Source: Bacteroides sp.
Lineage (GTDB): Bacteria; Bacillota; Clostridia; Oscillospirales; Ruminococcaceae
Direction: 5' to 3'
Assembly (NCBI GenBank): GCA_023663265.1
Contig: JAMPHV010000016.1
Coordinates: 1 to 35,796 of the forward strand
DNA: 35,796 nucleotides
A program made the translations under genes and the position numbers. Positions 21,726 through 33,476 of this stretch are shown piece by piece (positions within the stretch are counted from its first letter, which is position 1; every line of letters begins with the position of its first letter). Below the pieces are notes generated by a model that saw only the letters and a program-made list of their open reading frames with translations, did no database searches and was not told the origin of the DNA.

Positions 21726-22533
21726 AATGCTGTCCTTTGAGTTTATAACGAGGGCTTTGATCGTGGGGATACTCGTATCGCTCTGCGCCTCTTTGTTGGG
21801 GGCAAGTCTTGTGCTCAAGCGGTACTCCATGATAGGGGACGGGCTGAGCCATGTGGGCTACGGAGCGCTTGCCGTTGCCGCTGCGTTCGACCTTGCTCCT
21901 CTTCGGGTGGCGATCCCCGTGGTGGTGGCTGCCGCGTTTTTTCTTCTGCGGCTGAGCCAAAACGGGAAGCTCAAGGGGGACGCGCTTATAGCGATCATCT
22001 CGTGCAGCGCCCTGTCGGTGGGTATGATAGTGGTGTCCGTTTTCGAGGTCAGCATCGACGTGAACAGCTATATGTTCGGCAGCATATTGGCCTTGCAGTC
22101 CGAGGACCTGATATTAAGCGTTGTTTCCTCGCTTTTCGTGATAATTCTTTACGCGCTCTTTTATAACAAAATATTTGCCGTTACCTTTGACGAAAGCTTT
22201 TCCAAGGCGACGGGAATAAGGACCTCTATGTACAACGCGCTTATAGCCCTGCTCACCGCCGTTGTTATCGTTGTGGGAATGAGGCTTATGGGCGCGCTGC
22301 TCATATCGGGCTTGGTGATATTTCCCTCTCTGAGCGCTATGCGTATCTGCAAAAGCTACCGCGGAGTTACATTGACGTCGGTTTTCATATCGGTGATATG
22401 CTTTATTGCGGGAATGTTCGTTACCTTTTATGTGCCCGTACCCACGGGGGCCTGCATAGTGGTCACAAATCTTGCGGCTTTTCTCGTCTGCGCCTTGGTC
22501 GGAAGGATACGCACCGCTATAGTAAGGCAGTGA
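21706..22533 (+). CDS. znuB: Zinc ABC transporter permease ZnuB
   Basis: The product has 275 residues and about eight hydrophobic segments, and matches the ABC-3 permease family (MLSFEFITRALIVGILVSLCASLLGASLVLKRYSMIGDGLSH near the start, LMGALLISGLVIFPSLSAMR near 195). GGAGG lies before the ATG within the end of znuC. It forms the membrane channel for the metal delivered by ZnuA and ends the operon. I see no clear terminator in the 40 bases after the stop. Confidence 0.93.
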   Translation: MTDILAEMLSFEFITRALIVGILVSLCASLLGASLVLKRYSMIGDGLSHVGYGALAVAAAFDLAPLRVAIPVVVAAAFFLLRLSQNGKLKGDALIAIISCSALSVGMIVVSVFEVSIDVNSYMFGSILALQSEDLILSVVSSLFVIILYALFYNKIFAVTFDESFSKATGIRTSMYNALIALLTAVVIVVGMRLMGALLISGLVIFPSLSAMRICKSYRGVTLTSVFISVICFIAGMFVTFYVPVPTGACIVVTNLAAFLVCALVGRIRTAIVRQ

Positions 22534-22572
22534 GGCTTTATGAAATTATCCTCTTTTATTTTTCAAATTTTA

Positions 22573-22601
22573 TTGACTGTAGGGAATTTTTGAGGTAAAA
22601 T
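22573..22601 (+). promoter_or_regulatory. Promoter of the GH2 glycosidase gene
   Basis: TTGACT at 22573-22578, a 17-base spacer and TAAAAT at 22596-22601. It separates the glycosidase from the zinc operon. Confidence 0.7.
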
Positions 22602-22622
22602 ATAAGAACAAGTTTTAAAAAA

Positions 22623-22634
22623 GCGGTATACCGC
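22623..22634. promoter_or_regulatory. 12-bp palindrome, candidate operator of the glycosidase gene
   Basis: GCGGTATACCGC is a perfect palindrome placed just downstream of the expected start of transcription (about 22608) and ahead of the ribosome binding site GGAGGAAG. The position suits a repressor of a sugar-inducible gene. No regulator gene is adjacent. Confidence 0.5.
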
Positions 22635-22658
22635 GAAACGATCGGAGGAAGCTAAGGC

Positions 22659-25600
22659 ATGAGCCGTAAGATATTATTCTGCGACAACTGGGAGTTTTCA
22701 AAGCAGCCCTTGGGCACGGAGTATTCGGACGGATTTGATTGGAAAAAGGTCGATATCCCTCACGACTATCTGATAGGAAATACAAAAAATCTTTACGAGA
22801 CCTCGACAGGCTGGTACAGGAAAAGCTTCGATTATCACAAAAGGGAGGGCGGCGCCGTCTCTCTTCGCTTCGAAGGCGTTTATATGGACAGCGAGGTATT
22901 TGTAAACGGCTGCTCGGCGGGAGAATGGAAGTACGGTTATTCCACCTTCGAGCTTGAAATAACCGACCTGCTTCGGGAGGGAAGCAACCTTGTCGCCGTA
23001 AGAGTCAATTATCAAAGCCCAAATTCACGCTGGTATTCGGGCGCGGGGATATACCGCAGCGTATGGCTTAAGGAAATGCCCGCCGCCCACATCGTTCCCG
23101 ACGGAGTTTACATAAGCACCGAGGATAACGTTATAACCGTTTCCACCGAGACAGTCCGCCCCGAGGGGGAGGAAAACCGCTTTGAGATAAGACAGACCGT
23201 TACCGATACGGACGGAGCCGTCATTGCGGTAAACACGGCGGCTGCGGGAGCCGTCGATATAAGCGCGGTACCTCCCGCCGTAAGAAAAAAGGGCTGCGCT
23301 TACGCCGCGGCGGTGCAGAAAATAAAAGCGGATAACCCAAAAATGTGGGATATCGAAAGCCCGTATCTTTACACCATGACCACCGAGCTTATAAAAAACG
23401 GCGAGGTCATCGAGACCGAAAGCTGCAAATTCGGGTTCAGGCGGATAGAATTTACCTGCGACAAGGGCTTTTTCCTGAACGGAAGGCATGTCAAGCTGCA
23501 CGGCTCCTGCGAGCATCACGACCTCGGCGCGCTGGGGGCGGCGCAGAACAAGGCGGCACTGCGCCGACGTCTTGTTCAGCTTCGCGAAATGGGGATAAAT
23601 TCGATAAGAACAAGCCATAATATGCCCTCCGTCGAGCTTATGGAGGCGGCGGACGAAATGGGCTTTCTCGTTTTGTCCGAGGGCTTCGATATGTGGGAAC
23701 GCTCAAAGACCGAATTTGACTACGGGCGTTTTTTCAAGGAATGGGCGGCTGTTGACGCTGCCGCATGGGTAAGGAGAGACCGCAATCACCCCTCGATAAT
23801 AGGCTGGAGCATCGGCAACGAGATATACGACGTTCACGCCGATGAGAGAGGGCAGGAGATAAACGCCATGCTGGCGTACAACGTAAGACTTCACGACCCG
23901 CGCCGCAACGGATATATCACCAGCGGCTCCAACTATTTGCAGTGGGAAAACGCGCAGAAATGCACCGATCTGTTTAAGCTGGCGGGCTATAATTACGGGG
24001 AAAGGCTGTATAAGGAGCATCACGAAAAGCACCCCGACTGGATGATATACGGCAGCGAGACCGCTTCGGTGGTGCAGAGCAGAGGCGTTTATCACTTCCC
24101 TTTGTCACGGCTTGTATTGGCGGACGACGACGAGCAGTGCTCCTCTCTCGGCAACAGCACCACGGGCTGGGCGGCTCCGAACACCGAGGGCTGCATTATT
24201 CCCGACCGCGACGCGGAGTACTGCGCGGGGCAGTTTATCTGGAGCGGCTTTGACTATATAGGCGAGTCCACCCCGTACAGCACGAAAAACAGCTATTTCG
24301 GACAGATAGACACCGCGGGCTTCCGAAAGGACAGCTCATACATTTTCCAATCGGAATGGACCGACTACAGAACGGCTCCCGTTATACATATTTTCCCCTA
24401 CTGGGATTTTTCGGAGGGACAGGAGATTGACGTGCGCGTTACCACAAACGCGCCCTATGCGGAGCTGTTTTTCAACGGACGTTCTCTCGGCAGGAAGCAT
24501 ATCGACCATTTGCGCGGCACGGAGCTTACGGCTGATTATCTTATCCCGTACGAAAAAGGCGAGCTTATCGCAGTGGGTTACGACGAGGACGGAAACGAGA
24601 TCGCGCGAGATGTTCAGCGCTCCTTCGGCGATACGGCAAGACTTTTCTTAAAAGCCGACAAGACCGAGCTTAAGGCGGACGGACGCGATCTGATCTTCCT
24701 TGAAATATCTGCCGAGGACAAGGACGGAAATTTTGTCGCCAACGCCAACAACCGCGTCAACGTCGAGGTCGGCGGAGCGGGAAGGCTTATAGGCTTGGAC
24801 AACGGCGACAGCACGGATTTTGAACAGTATAAGGGCAAAAGCAGACGGCTGTTTATGGGCAGGCTTTTGGCGATAATCGCGGCAAAAACCTTTTCGGGAG
24901 ACATAAACGTTAAAATAACCTCAAAGGCGCTGCCCGACAGTGAAATCGCCTTAAGAGCGTCAGACTGCGGAGAGATCGCCGGAATAACGGCGATAGAGGA
25001 AAATACGGATTTTGCGCCCGACAGCAGGTGCGGATACGATGAAATACCCGTAAGAAAGATAGAGCTTTGCGCGCCGCTGTTAAGATTGAACGGCGAGACC
25101 CGCGAGATCAAGGTAAACACCCTCGTTTTCCCCGAAAACGCAAGCTATAGGGAAGAGATAGAGTATCGGATCACGAACGAGACAGGCATAAGCTCCAATT
25201 TGGCGGAGATAAAGGGAGTTGAAAACGGAACGGTCACCCTGTGCGCCAAGGGCGACGGACGGTTTTATCTAAGGGCGCTTTGCAAAAACGGCACGGATAA
25301 ATACCGTGTGCTGACCGCTCTGCAATTTGACGCCGAGGGCTTGGGCGCGGCTTCCTTCGATCCTTACGGCTTTGTTATCGGCGGACTTTATACCGTCAGC
25401 GGAGGAAGCATAGGCAACGGCATTGAAAGGGGAGCGGGCTTTGAATCGGAAAATGCCTGGTTCGGCTTCGACAACGTGGATTTCGGCAGGACGGGAAGCG
25501 ATACCGTTACCGTTCCCATTTACGCCAACTGCACCACCCCCGTTAAGATAAAATTCTACGACGGCAGACCCAACGAGGGCGGCGAGCTTATAGGAGATTT

Positions 25601-26105
25601 CGTGTACCACGAGCCGCCCGAATGGCTGACCTATAAGCCCAATACCTTTAAGCTCTCAAAAACGCTTAAGGGCATGCATACCTTCGTTATGATGTCCTCC
25701 GACAGGTATCATATCAAGGGCTTCGGCTTTGAAAAGCCCGATGCCGATTTTGCCGTGCGCAAGGCTGCGGAATGCGATAAAATTTACGGCGACCGCTTCG
25801 AGCTTAGCGGGGACTGTGTAACGGGCATAGGAAACAACGTCGTTCTGGATTTCGGCGAGTTCGAGTTTGAGGAAAAGCCCAAAAGCGTCGTTATATGCGG
25901 AAGATCGAAGCTGCCGACAAACAGTATACACATCACCTTTAAGGGCAGGGAGACCGTGCGGCAGATAGCGGAATTTGCGGGCTGCGGCGAGTACAAGGAA
26001 AGACGGTTCGAGCTTGGGGCAATCGAGGGAAAATGCAGCGTTTCCTTTACCTTCCTGCCGGGCAGCGATTTTGATTTCGGCTGGTTCAGATTTGAGAAAG
26101 AATAA
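22659..26105 (+). CDS. GH2-family glycoside hydrolase (beta-galactosidase-like)
   Basis: The product has 1148 residues and no signal peptide, so it probably acts in the cytoplasm on imported oligosaccharides. Residues about 1-165 form the sugar-binding jelly roll (FDWKKVDIPHDYLI, GWYRKSF, GVYMDSEVFVNG, NSRWYSGAGIYR). The TIM barrel holds the acid/base Glu388 (WSIGNEI) and the nucleophile Glu467 (YGSETAS). The RTSHN and GFDMWERSKTEFDYGRFF segments are family hallmarks. C-terminal regions include a DUF4982-like part, an Ig-like region near 660-750 and two beta-sandwich modules after about 890 that resemble CBM6-type domains. Exact sugar specificity (galactose, glucuronic acid, mannose) cannot be read. 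GGAGGAAG precedes the ATG. Confidence 0.88.
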   Translation: MSRKILFCDNWEFSKQPLGTEYSDGFDWKKVDIPHDYLIGNTKNLYETSTGWYRKSFDYHKREGGAVSLRFEGVYMDSEVFVNGCSAGEWKYGYSTFELEITDLLREGSNLVAVRVNYQSPNSRWYSGAGIYRSVWLKEMPAAHIVPDGVYISTEDNVITVSTETVRPEGEENRFEIRQTVTDTDGAVIAVNTAAAGAVDISAVPPAVRKKGCAYAAAVQKIKADNPKMWDIESPYLYTMTTELIKNGEVIETESCKFGFRRIEFTCDKGFFLNGRHVKLHGSCEHHDLGALGAAQNKAALRRRLVQLREMGINSIRTSHNMPSVELMEAADEMGFLVLSEGFDMWERSKTEFDYGRFFKEWAAVDAAAWVRRDRNHPSIIGWSIGNEIYDVHADERGQEINAMLAYNVRLHDPRRNGYITSGSNYLQWENAQKCTDLFKLAGYNYGERLYKEHHEKHPDWMIYGSETASVVQSRGVYHFPLSRLVLADDDEQCSSLGNSTTGWAAPNTEGCIIPDRDAEYCAGQFIWSGFDYIGESTPYSTKNSYFGQIDTAGFRKDSSYIFQSEWTDYRTAPVIHIFPYWDFSEGQEIDVRVTTNAPYAELFFNGRSLGRKHIDHLRGTELTADYLIPYEKGELIAVGYDEDGNEIARDVQRSFGDTARLFLKADKTELKADGRDLIFLEISAEDKDGNFVANANNRVNVEVGGAGRLIGLDNGDSTDFEQYKGKSRRLFMGRLLAIIAAKTFSGDINVKITSKALPDSEIALRASDCGEIAGITAIEENTDFAPDSRCGYDEIPVRKIELCAPLLRLNGETREIKVNTLVFPENASYREEIEYRITNETGISSNLAEIKGVENGTVTLCAKGDGRFYLRALCKNGTDKYRVLTALQFDAEGLGAASFDPYGFVIGGLYTVSGGSIGNGIERGAGFESENAWFGFDNVDFGRTGSDTVTVPIYANCTTPVKIKFYDGRPNEGGELIGDFVYHEPPEWLTYKPNTFKLSKTLKGMHTFVMMSSDRYHIKGFGFEKPDADFAVRKAAECDKIYGDRFELSGDCVTGIGNNVVLDFGEFEFEEKPKSVVICGRSKLPTNSIHITFKGRETVRQIAEFAGCGEYKERRFELGAIEGKCSVSFTFLPGSDFDFGWFRFEKE

Positions 26106-26122
26106 TTTTGAGGATGACGAAA

Positions 26123-26521
26123 ATGTACGATTATTTCAAAAGCATTATCGACAACGATAAAAATGCGGTAGTGATATGCAATTTAAAGCACGAGATCATT
26201 TATATGAATCCCGCGGCGGTAAAAAGATACGAAAAAAGAGGCGGAGAGAGACTTTTGGGCGCAAGTCTGCTGAACTGTCACAGCCCCGCATCGATCAAGC
26301 ATATTGAAAGATCGATCCTGTGGTTTCATGAAGGTCCCGAAAACAATATTGTGTACACTGCATATAACGAAAAGCAAAATATCGATATTTACATGGTGGC
26401 GCTCCGCGACGGGGCGGGAAATTTGATAGGTTATTACGAAAAGCACGAATGCAGAAGCAGAGAAACGGAGAAGCCTTATTACTACGGAAACAAGCATACA
26501 GACTCGGCGCCTCTGCGGTGA
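26123..26521 (+). CDS. Small single-domain PAS protein
   Basis: The product has 132 residues from the ATG at 26123, which has TGAGGA 8 bases upstream; earlier TTG/ATG codons would overlap that site. It consists of one PAS fold (NAVVICNLKHEIIYMNPAAVKRY, LLGASLLNCHSPASIKHIE, YMVALRDGAGNLIGYYEKHE) and a short polar tail. There is no kinase, GGDEF or DNA-binding part, so it can only sense or bind, perhaps passing a signal to a partner. The gene starts 17 bases after the glycosidase stop and lies 30 bases before ppa. Ligand unknown. Confidence 0.75.
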   Translation: MYDYFKSIIDNDKNAVVICNLKHEIIYMNPAAVKRYEKRGGERLLGASLLNCHSPASIKHIERSILWFHEGPENNIVYTAYNEKQNIDIYMVALRDGAGNLIGYYEKHECRSRETEKPYYYGNKHTDSAPLR

Positions 26522-26551
26522 CCGACCCAATAAAAAGAAAGGATCATCACA

Positions 26552-27097
26552 ATGAACGTTTGGCACGACATCAACCCCGACCGTATTACCCCTCAGGATT
26601 TTCTCGCCATAATAGAAATATCCAAGGGAAGCAAAAACAAGTATGAGCTTGACAAGGAAAGCGGCATACTCATTCTTGACCGAATTTTGTACACCTCGAC
26701 ACATTATCCCGCAAACTACGGATTTATCCCCAAGACTCTCGCCGACGACGGAGACCCGCTGGACGTGCTTGTTTTATGCAACGAGCCGATTCAGCCCATG
26801 GTCTTGGTGCAGTGCTATCCTATAGGCGTTATAACCATGGTGGACAACGACAAAAACGACGAGAAAATTATAGCCATTCCCTTTGAGGACCCCACCTTTA
26901 ACTCCTACCGCAGCATAGAAGCCCTGCCCCAGCACATTTTTCAGGAAATGCAGCACTTTTTTACGGTATACAAGCAGCTTGAGAACAAGCATACCGCGGT
27001 GAACGAGGTAATGGGGCAAAAGGCGGCTCTCGAGGTCATACGACAGTGTATAGAAAATTATCGGAATAAGTACGGAGAACGGGAGATAAACAAGTGA
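26552..27097 (+). CDS. ppa: Inorganic pyrophosphatase (family I)
   Basis: It hydrolyses pyrophosphate to phosphate in the cytoplasm and pulls biosynthetic reactions forward. The product has 181 residues. The Mg-binding signature DDGDPLDVLVL is complete. The active-site tract NKYELDKESG, the YPANYGFIP segment and a second acidic site (DNDKNDEKI) are present. GAAAGGA precedes the ATG. Its stop overlaps the start of maf by 4 bases. Confidence 0.94.
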   Translation: MNVWHDINPDRITPQDFLAIIEISKGSKNKYELDKESGILILDRILYTSTHYPANYGFIPKTLADDGDPLDVLVLCNEPIQPMVLVQCYPIGVITMVDNDKNDEKIIAIPFEDPTFNSYRSIEALPQHIFQEMQHFFTVYKQLENKHTAVNEVMGQKAALEVIRQCIENYRNKYGEREINK

Positions 27098-27657
27098 AGC
27101 TGATTCTTGCCAGCGGCTCCCCGAGACGGAGGGAGCTTTTGAAGCTGATACGGGAGGACTTTGAGGTAATTCCCGCAGACTGCGCGGAGGACCTCGATAC
27201 CGCTCTTGACCCCGCCGAGGCGGTAAAGGCTCTTGCGGTACGAAAGGCGGAGCATATTTCCGCAAAATATCCCGACAAAGCGGTCATAGGCGCCGATACC
27301 ATGGTGTTTTACGGCAATACCCCCTTAGGGAAGCCCAAGGACGCAGCCGACGCCGCGGGAATGCTTTCCCTGCTTTCGGGAAAAAAGCACACGGTGATCA
27401 CCGCCGTGGCGGCAGCGGTGGGCGGGAGGACAAGGCTTTCCTTTTCCCAAGAGACGCGGGTGGAATTTTACCCCCTTTCGGAAAGCGAGATACGGGAGTA
27501 TATAAAAACGGGCGAGCCGATGGACAAGGCGGGCGCTTACGGTATACAGGAAAAGGGCGCCCTGCTCGTCAAGGGGATAGAGGGAGATTACTATACCGTT
27601 ATGGGGCTTCCCGTGGCTGAGCTTTACCGAAGGCTTAAGGAGCTTGATATAATTTAA
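27094..27657 (+). CDS. maf: Maf-family nucleoside triphosphate pyrophosphatase
   Basis: The product has 187 residues. The N-terminal ASGSPRRRELL loop, the VIGADTMV segment with the catalytic Asp, the GKPKD motif and the DKAGAYGIQEKGALLVKGIEGDYYTVMGLP block identify a Maf protein. The group with this motif set hydrolyses dTTP/UTP or modified nucleotides as house-cleaning. It produces pyrophosphate-linked products next to ppa, which fits the ATGA-type overlap of the two genes. The gene converges on clpC with only 6 bases between the stops and no terminator visible. Confidence 0.92.
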   Translation: MKLILASGSPRRRELLKLIREDFEVIPADCAEDLDTALDPAEAVKALAVRKAEHISAKYPDKAVIGADTMVFYGNTPLGKPKDAADAAGMLSLLSGKKHTVITAVAAAVGGRTRLSFSQETRVEFYPLSESEIREYIKTGEPMDKAGAYGIQEKGALLVKGIEGDYYTVMGLPVAELYRRLKELDII

Positions 27658-27663
27658 TAAGCT

Positions 27664-30069
<2,406 letters not shown>

Positions 30070-30190
30070 TTTCATTTTCCTTTCTTTTTTGGGGAAACGC
30101 TTATAAAGCGCAGCGCAATACATCGAGCGGGGCGATTTAATCAACGCTTCCTTGAGTAACACAAAAAACGCTTCGACATATATTGTAGTA

Positions 30191-30202
30191 TGAAACGTTT
30201 CA
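30191..30202. promoter_or_regulatory. TGAAACGTTTCA palindrome in the clpC / small-peptide intergenic region
   Basis: A perfect 12-bp palindrome, with TATTGT (30181-30186) and ACAATA (30205-30210) as outer half-sites. It resembles LacI-family operators such as those of FruR/Cra, not CtsR or CIRCE heat-shock boxes. It lies between a minus-strand TTGTTT/CAATAT pair (17-base spacer) and the plus-strand TATAAT at 30209-30214. It could therefore control clpC and the small peptide together. Confidence 0.6.
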
Positions 30203-30233
30203 AAACAATATAATCATTAAGGAGGCAACCAAT

Positions 30234-30389
30234 ATGTTTGGTAACAACAACTGCTGCTGGATCATAATCCTTATTCTTCTCTTCACCTGCGGCGGATGCG
30301 GCGGAAGCGCATACTCCAACAGCAACGGCGGCTGTGGCTGCGGCAATAACAGCGGATGCGGCAACAACGACTGCGGCTGCGGCTGCTGA
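30234..30389 (+). CDS. 51-residue Cys/Gly-rich membrane peptide
   Basis: This frame is short but has a perfect ribosome binding site (AAGGAGG at 30219-30225), a TATAAT at 30209 and its own terminator, so it looks real. The peptide begins MFGNNNCC, has one hydrophobic helix at about 9-17 (WIIILILLF), and ends in a Gly/Asn/Ser-rich tail. Ten of 51 residues are Cys, six of them in CxC or CxxC-like spacing at the end. The layout recalls small YjcZ-like hydrophobic/Gly-rich peptides, but the cysteines suggest metal binding, disulphides or modification. No modification or export gene is adjacent. Function unknown. Confidence 0.75.
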   Translation: MFGNNNCCWIIILILLFTCGGCGGSAYSNSNGGCGCGNNSGCGNNDCGCGC

Positions 30390-30422
30390 TCAGCGCCGCT
30401 GACCGATCGAGTTCCTGAGAAA

Positions 30423-30455
30423 ACGGCGGGGGAGACTCTCCCGCTGTTTTTTTCG
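30423..30455 (+). terminator. Rho-independent terminator of the small peptide gene
   Basis: A stem built from GCGGGGGA (30426-30433) and TCTCCCGC (30437-30444) with a 3-base loop, including one G-U pair, is followed by T7 (30447-30453). It isolates the peptide gene from bipA. From here to 30646 I see only a possible -10 (TATAAT at 30584-30589) for bipA. Confidence 0.88.
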
Positions 30456-30646
30456 TTTATATTTATGCGTGGGACAAGCCTTTAATACCATATCGGATAT
30501 ATTGTGCAATTTTTCCAATTACTTATCCAAAGAAAAAAACAAGATTATTGAAAAAGTACCTATCTAATTGTCAAAAAAAGGAGTATAATATAGTTTTAGG
30601 ACATAAACAGCAAAACAGAAAGAGCAAAAGAAAAGAGGAAACAGCC

Positions 30647-32473
30647 TTGATAAGAGAAGATTTAAGAAACATAGCCATTATAGCGCACGTTGACCACGGC
30701 AAAACCACGCTTGTGGACGAAATGCTGAAGCAGGGCGGCGTGTACCGCGAGAACCAAGCCACCGTAGAGCGTGTAATGGACAGCAACGACCTTGAGCGGG
30801 AAAGAGGCATAACGATACTCGCCAAAAACACCTCGGTATACTACAAGGATATTAAGATAAATATAGTGGACACCCCCGGGCATGCCGATTTTTCGGGCGA
30901 GGTGGAACGCATACTGAAAATGGTGAACGGCGTTCTGCTGTTGGTGGACAGCTTCGAGGGCACCATGCCCCAGACCCGCTTCGTGCTTCAAAAGGCTTTG
31001 GAGCTGGGACACAAAATAATCGTTGTCGTAAACAAGACCGACCGCCCGGACGCAAGGAACAAGGAGGTGGTAAACGAGGTCCTGGAGCTCCTTCTCGACC
31101 TGGATGCCACCGAGGAACAGCTTGACAGCCCCGTTGTGTTCTGCTCGGGAAGAATGGGCTGCTCCTCTTATAATCCCGACGATATGGGCGATAACTTCGT
31201 GCCGCTTTTTGACAAAATAGTCGAGCATATCCCCGCCCCCGAGGGGGACGAAAACGGCGAGCTCCAGCTTCTTGTTTCTTCTATAGATTATAACGACTAT
31301 GTCGGCAGAATAGCCGTGGGACGCGTTGAAAGAGGCAAAATAAGGGTAAATCAAGAGGTCGCGGTCTGCGATCATCACAACAGGACGGCTCCCTACCGCG
31401 CCAAGATAGTGAGCCTTTATCAGTTTGACGGCTTGGGAAAAACCGCCGTTGAGGAAGCGACGGTAGGCGATATCGTGGCGTTCAGCGGAATAGAGAGCAT
31501 CACCATCGGCGAAACCGTATGCTCCGTTAACGCTCCCGAGCCGCTGCCCTTTGTTAAAATATCCGAGCCCACCGTTGAAATGACCTTCTCGGTAAACGAC
31601 AGTCCCTTTGCGGGCAAGGAGGGCAAGTTCGTCACCTCGCGACAAATACGCGAAAGGCTTCACCGCGAGCTTTTAAAGGACGTTTCCTTAAGGGTCGGGG
31701 ACAGCGATACCACCGACAGCTTCGACGTGGCGGGCAGAGGCGAGATGCACCTTTCGATATTGATAGAGACCATGAGGAGAGAGGGCTACGAGCTGTCGGT
31801 AAGCACTCCCCGCGTACTGTATAAGGAAATTGACGGGGTAAGGTGCGAGCCTATGGAAAGACTTGTCATAGACGTGCCCAACGAATCGGTAGGGGCGGTT
31901 ATGAGCAAAATGGGCGTGCGCAAGGGAGAAATGGTCTCCATGAATCCCGTGGGCAGCCGCACCCGTCTTGAATTTATCATTCCCGAAAGAGGACTTTTCG
32001 GGTATAAGAGCGAGTTTTTGACCGATACCAAGGGCGAGGGGGTCATGAATACCGTTTTTGACGGATATCAGCCCTATATGGGAGAGATACCCACCCGCAC
32101 CACGGGCTCGCTTGTTGCTTTTGAGACAGGCACCGCCAGCGCTTACGGGCTCTTTAACGTTCAAGACAGGGGACAGCTTTTCATAGACGCGGGAACAGAG
32201 GTGTACGAGGGCATGGTGGTAGGCGTTTCGCCTAAGGCCGGAGATATAAACATCAACGTCTGCAAGAAAAAGCATCTCACCAACACAAGAGCCAGCGGCA
32301 GCGACGAAGCGCTCAGACTTGTGCCCTACAAGCGCATGAGCCTTGAGGAAAGCCTGGAATTTATAGGCGGCGACGAGCTGGTGGAGGTGACGCCGCAGAA
32401 TATACGCATCAGAAAGCGCATTTTGAACAACGAGCTCAGAGCCAAGGATCAGGCTAAGCATAAAAATAAGTGA
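30647..32473 (+). CDS. typA: Ribosome-associated GTPase BipA/TypA
   Basis: The product has 608 residues from a TTG start with AGAGGA upstream. Translation from the ATG at 30548 would add 33 residues unlike the family. G1 is [11 protein letters not shown]2 lies in RGITI, G3 is DTPGHADF and G4 is NKTD. EF-G-like domains III and V and the BipA C-terminal domain ([30 protein letters not shown]) follow. It helps 50S ribosome assembly and stress adaptation, notably in the cold. Its TGA overlaps the ATG of dusB. Confidence 0.94.
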   Translation: MIREDLRNIAIIAHVDHGKTTLVDEMLKQGGVYRENQATVERVMDSNDLERERGITILAKNTSVYYKDIKINIVDTPGHADFSGEVERILKMVNGVLLLVDSFEGTMPQTRFVLQKALELGHKIIVVVNKTDRPDARNKEVVNEVLELLLDLDATEEQLDSPVVFCSGRMGCSSYNPDDMGDNFVPLFDKIVEHIPAPEGDENGELQLLVSSIDYNDYVGRIAVGRVERGKIRVNQEVAVCDHHNRTAPYRAKIVSLYQFDGLGKTAVEEATVGDIVAFSGIESITIGETVCSVNAPEPLPFVKISEPTVEMTFSVNDSPFAGKEGKFVTSRQIRERLHRELLKDVSLRVGDSDTTDSFDVAGRGEMHLSILIETMRREGYELSVSTPRVLYKEIDGVRCEPMERLVIDVPNESVGAVMSKMGVRKGEMVSMNPVGSRTRLEFIIPERGLFGYKSEFLTDTKGEGVMNTVFDGYQPYMGEIPTRTTGSLVAFETGTASAYGLFNVQDRGQLFIDAGTEVYEGMVVGVSPKAGDININVCKKKHLTNTRASGSDEALRLVPYKRMSLEESLEFIGGDELVEVTPQNIRIRKRILNNELRAKDQAKHKNK

Positions 32474-33471
32474 TGGATTATATTAGGATAGGAAACGTAA
32501 AAATAGAGAAAACAGCCGCCCTTGCCCCAATGGCGGGAATGGCGGATACCGCTTACCGTTTGACGGCGAAAAAATACGGCGCGGCTTTGGTCTGCGCCGA
32601 AATGGCAAGCTGCAAGGGCTTGTGCTACACCGACAGGAAAAGCGCGTCTCTGCTTACTGTCACGCAAGAGGAGCGTCCTATGGCGGTCCAGCTTTTCGGG
32701 AGCGAGCCCGAATTTTTTTCAAGAGCGGCAAGAATCGCGGAAGCCTACAAGCCCGATATCATCGATATAAACTGCGGCTGTCCCGTGCCCAAGGTGGTAA
32801 ACACGGGAGCGGGCTCGGCGCTTATGAAGGAACCGAAGCTGATAGGCGAGCTGGTAAAGGCGGTAAGATCCGCCACGGATATACCCGTTACGGTAAAGCT
32901 GCGGCTGGGCTGGGACGGCGGCACGGTCAACGCTTCCGAAGCGGCAATGATCGCCGAGGACAGCGGAGCCGCCGCGGTGACGGTGCACGGACGGACAAAA
33001 ACGCAGATGTACAGCGGACAAGCCGATTGGGAAGCCATTGCGGGGGTAAAGGAAGCGGTGAACATTCCCGTTATCGGAAACGGAGACGTTGCCGACCCGT
33101 TAAGCTGCGAAAAAATGTATAAGGAAACAGGCTGCGACCTTGTTATGATAGGAAGAGGCAGCTACGGCAGACCGTGGGTCTTTGAGGAGATAAGACACTA
33201 TTTTGAAACGGGGGAGCTGCTGCCCGAAAAAAGCCTTGAGGAAAGGCTGGAGGTCCTTGACGAGCATATAAGGCTTATCGTAAGCCTTAAGGGCGAGGCA
33301 ACGGGTATGCGGGAGGCGAGAAAGCACGCCGTATGGTATATGAAGGGCATATCCAACGCCGCGCAGTACAGGAACAAATGCGGCTCTCTTTCCTCCATAG
33401 ACGATTTCTTAAGGCTTAAGGACGAGGTTTTACGGGATAATCGGACGATTATAATTACGAAAGGACGGTAA
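32473..33471 (+). CDS. dusB: tRNA-dihydrouridine synthase (DusB-like)
   Basis: This flavoenzyme reduces uridines in the tRNA D-loop using NADPH. The product has 332 residues. It has LAPMAGMADTAYR near the N-terminus, the catalytic-cysteine block INCGCPVPKVVNTGAGSALM, the phosphate/FMN-binding TVHGRTKTQMYSG and IPVIGNGDV, and GCDLVMIGRGSYGRPW. I took the ATG at 32473 (overlapping the TGA of bipA as TGATG), not the GTG one codon earlier. DusB is the usual Firmicute paralogue, but the exact tRNA position is not certain. Confidence 0.92.
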   Translation: MDYIRIGNVKIEKTAALAPMAGMADTAYRLTAKKYGAALVCAEMASCKGLCYTDRKSASLLTVTQEERPMAVQLFGSEPEFFSRAARIAEAYKPDIIDINCGCPVPKVVNTGAGSALMKEPKLIGELVKAVRSATDIPVTVKLRLGWDGGTVNASEAAMIAEDSGAAAVTVHGRTKTQMYSGQADWEAIAGVKEAVNIPVIGNGDVADPLSCEKMYKETGCDLVMIGRGSYGRPWVFEEIRHYFETGELLPEKSLEERLEVLDEHIRLIVSLKGEATGMREARKHAVWYMKGISNAAQYRNKCGSLSSIDDFLRLKDEVLRDNRTIIITKGR

Positions 33472-33476
33472 CGAAA

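Noticed and set aside
30191-30202. CIRCE or CtsR heat-shock box before clpC
   Set aside because: The palindrome lacks the TTAGCACTC/GAGTGCTAA arms and the GGTCAAA tandem repeat. It looks more like a LacI-family site.
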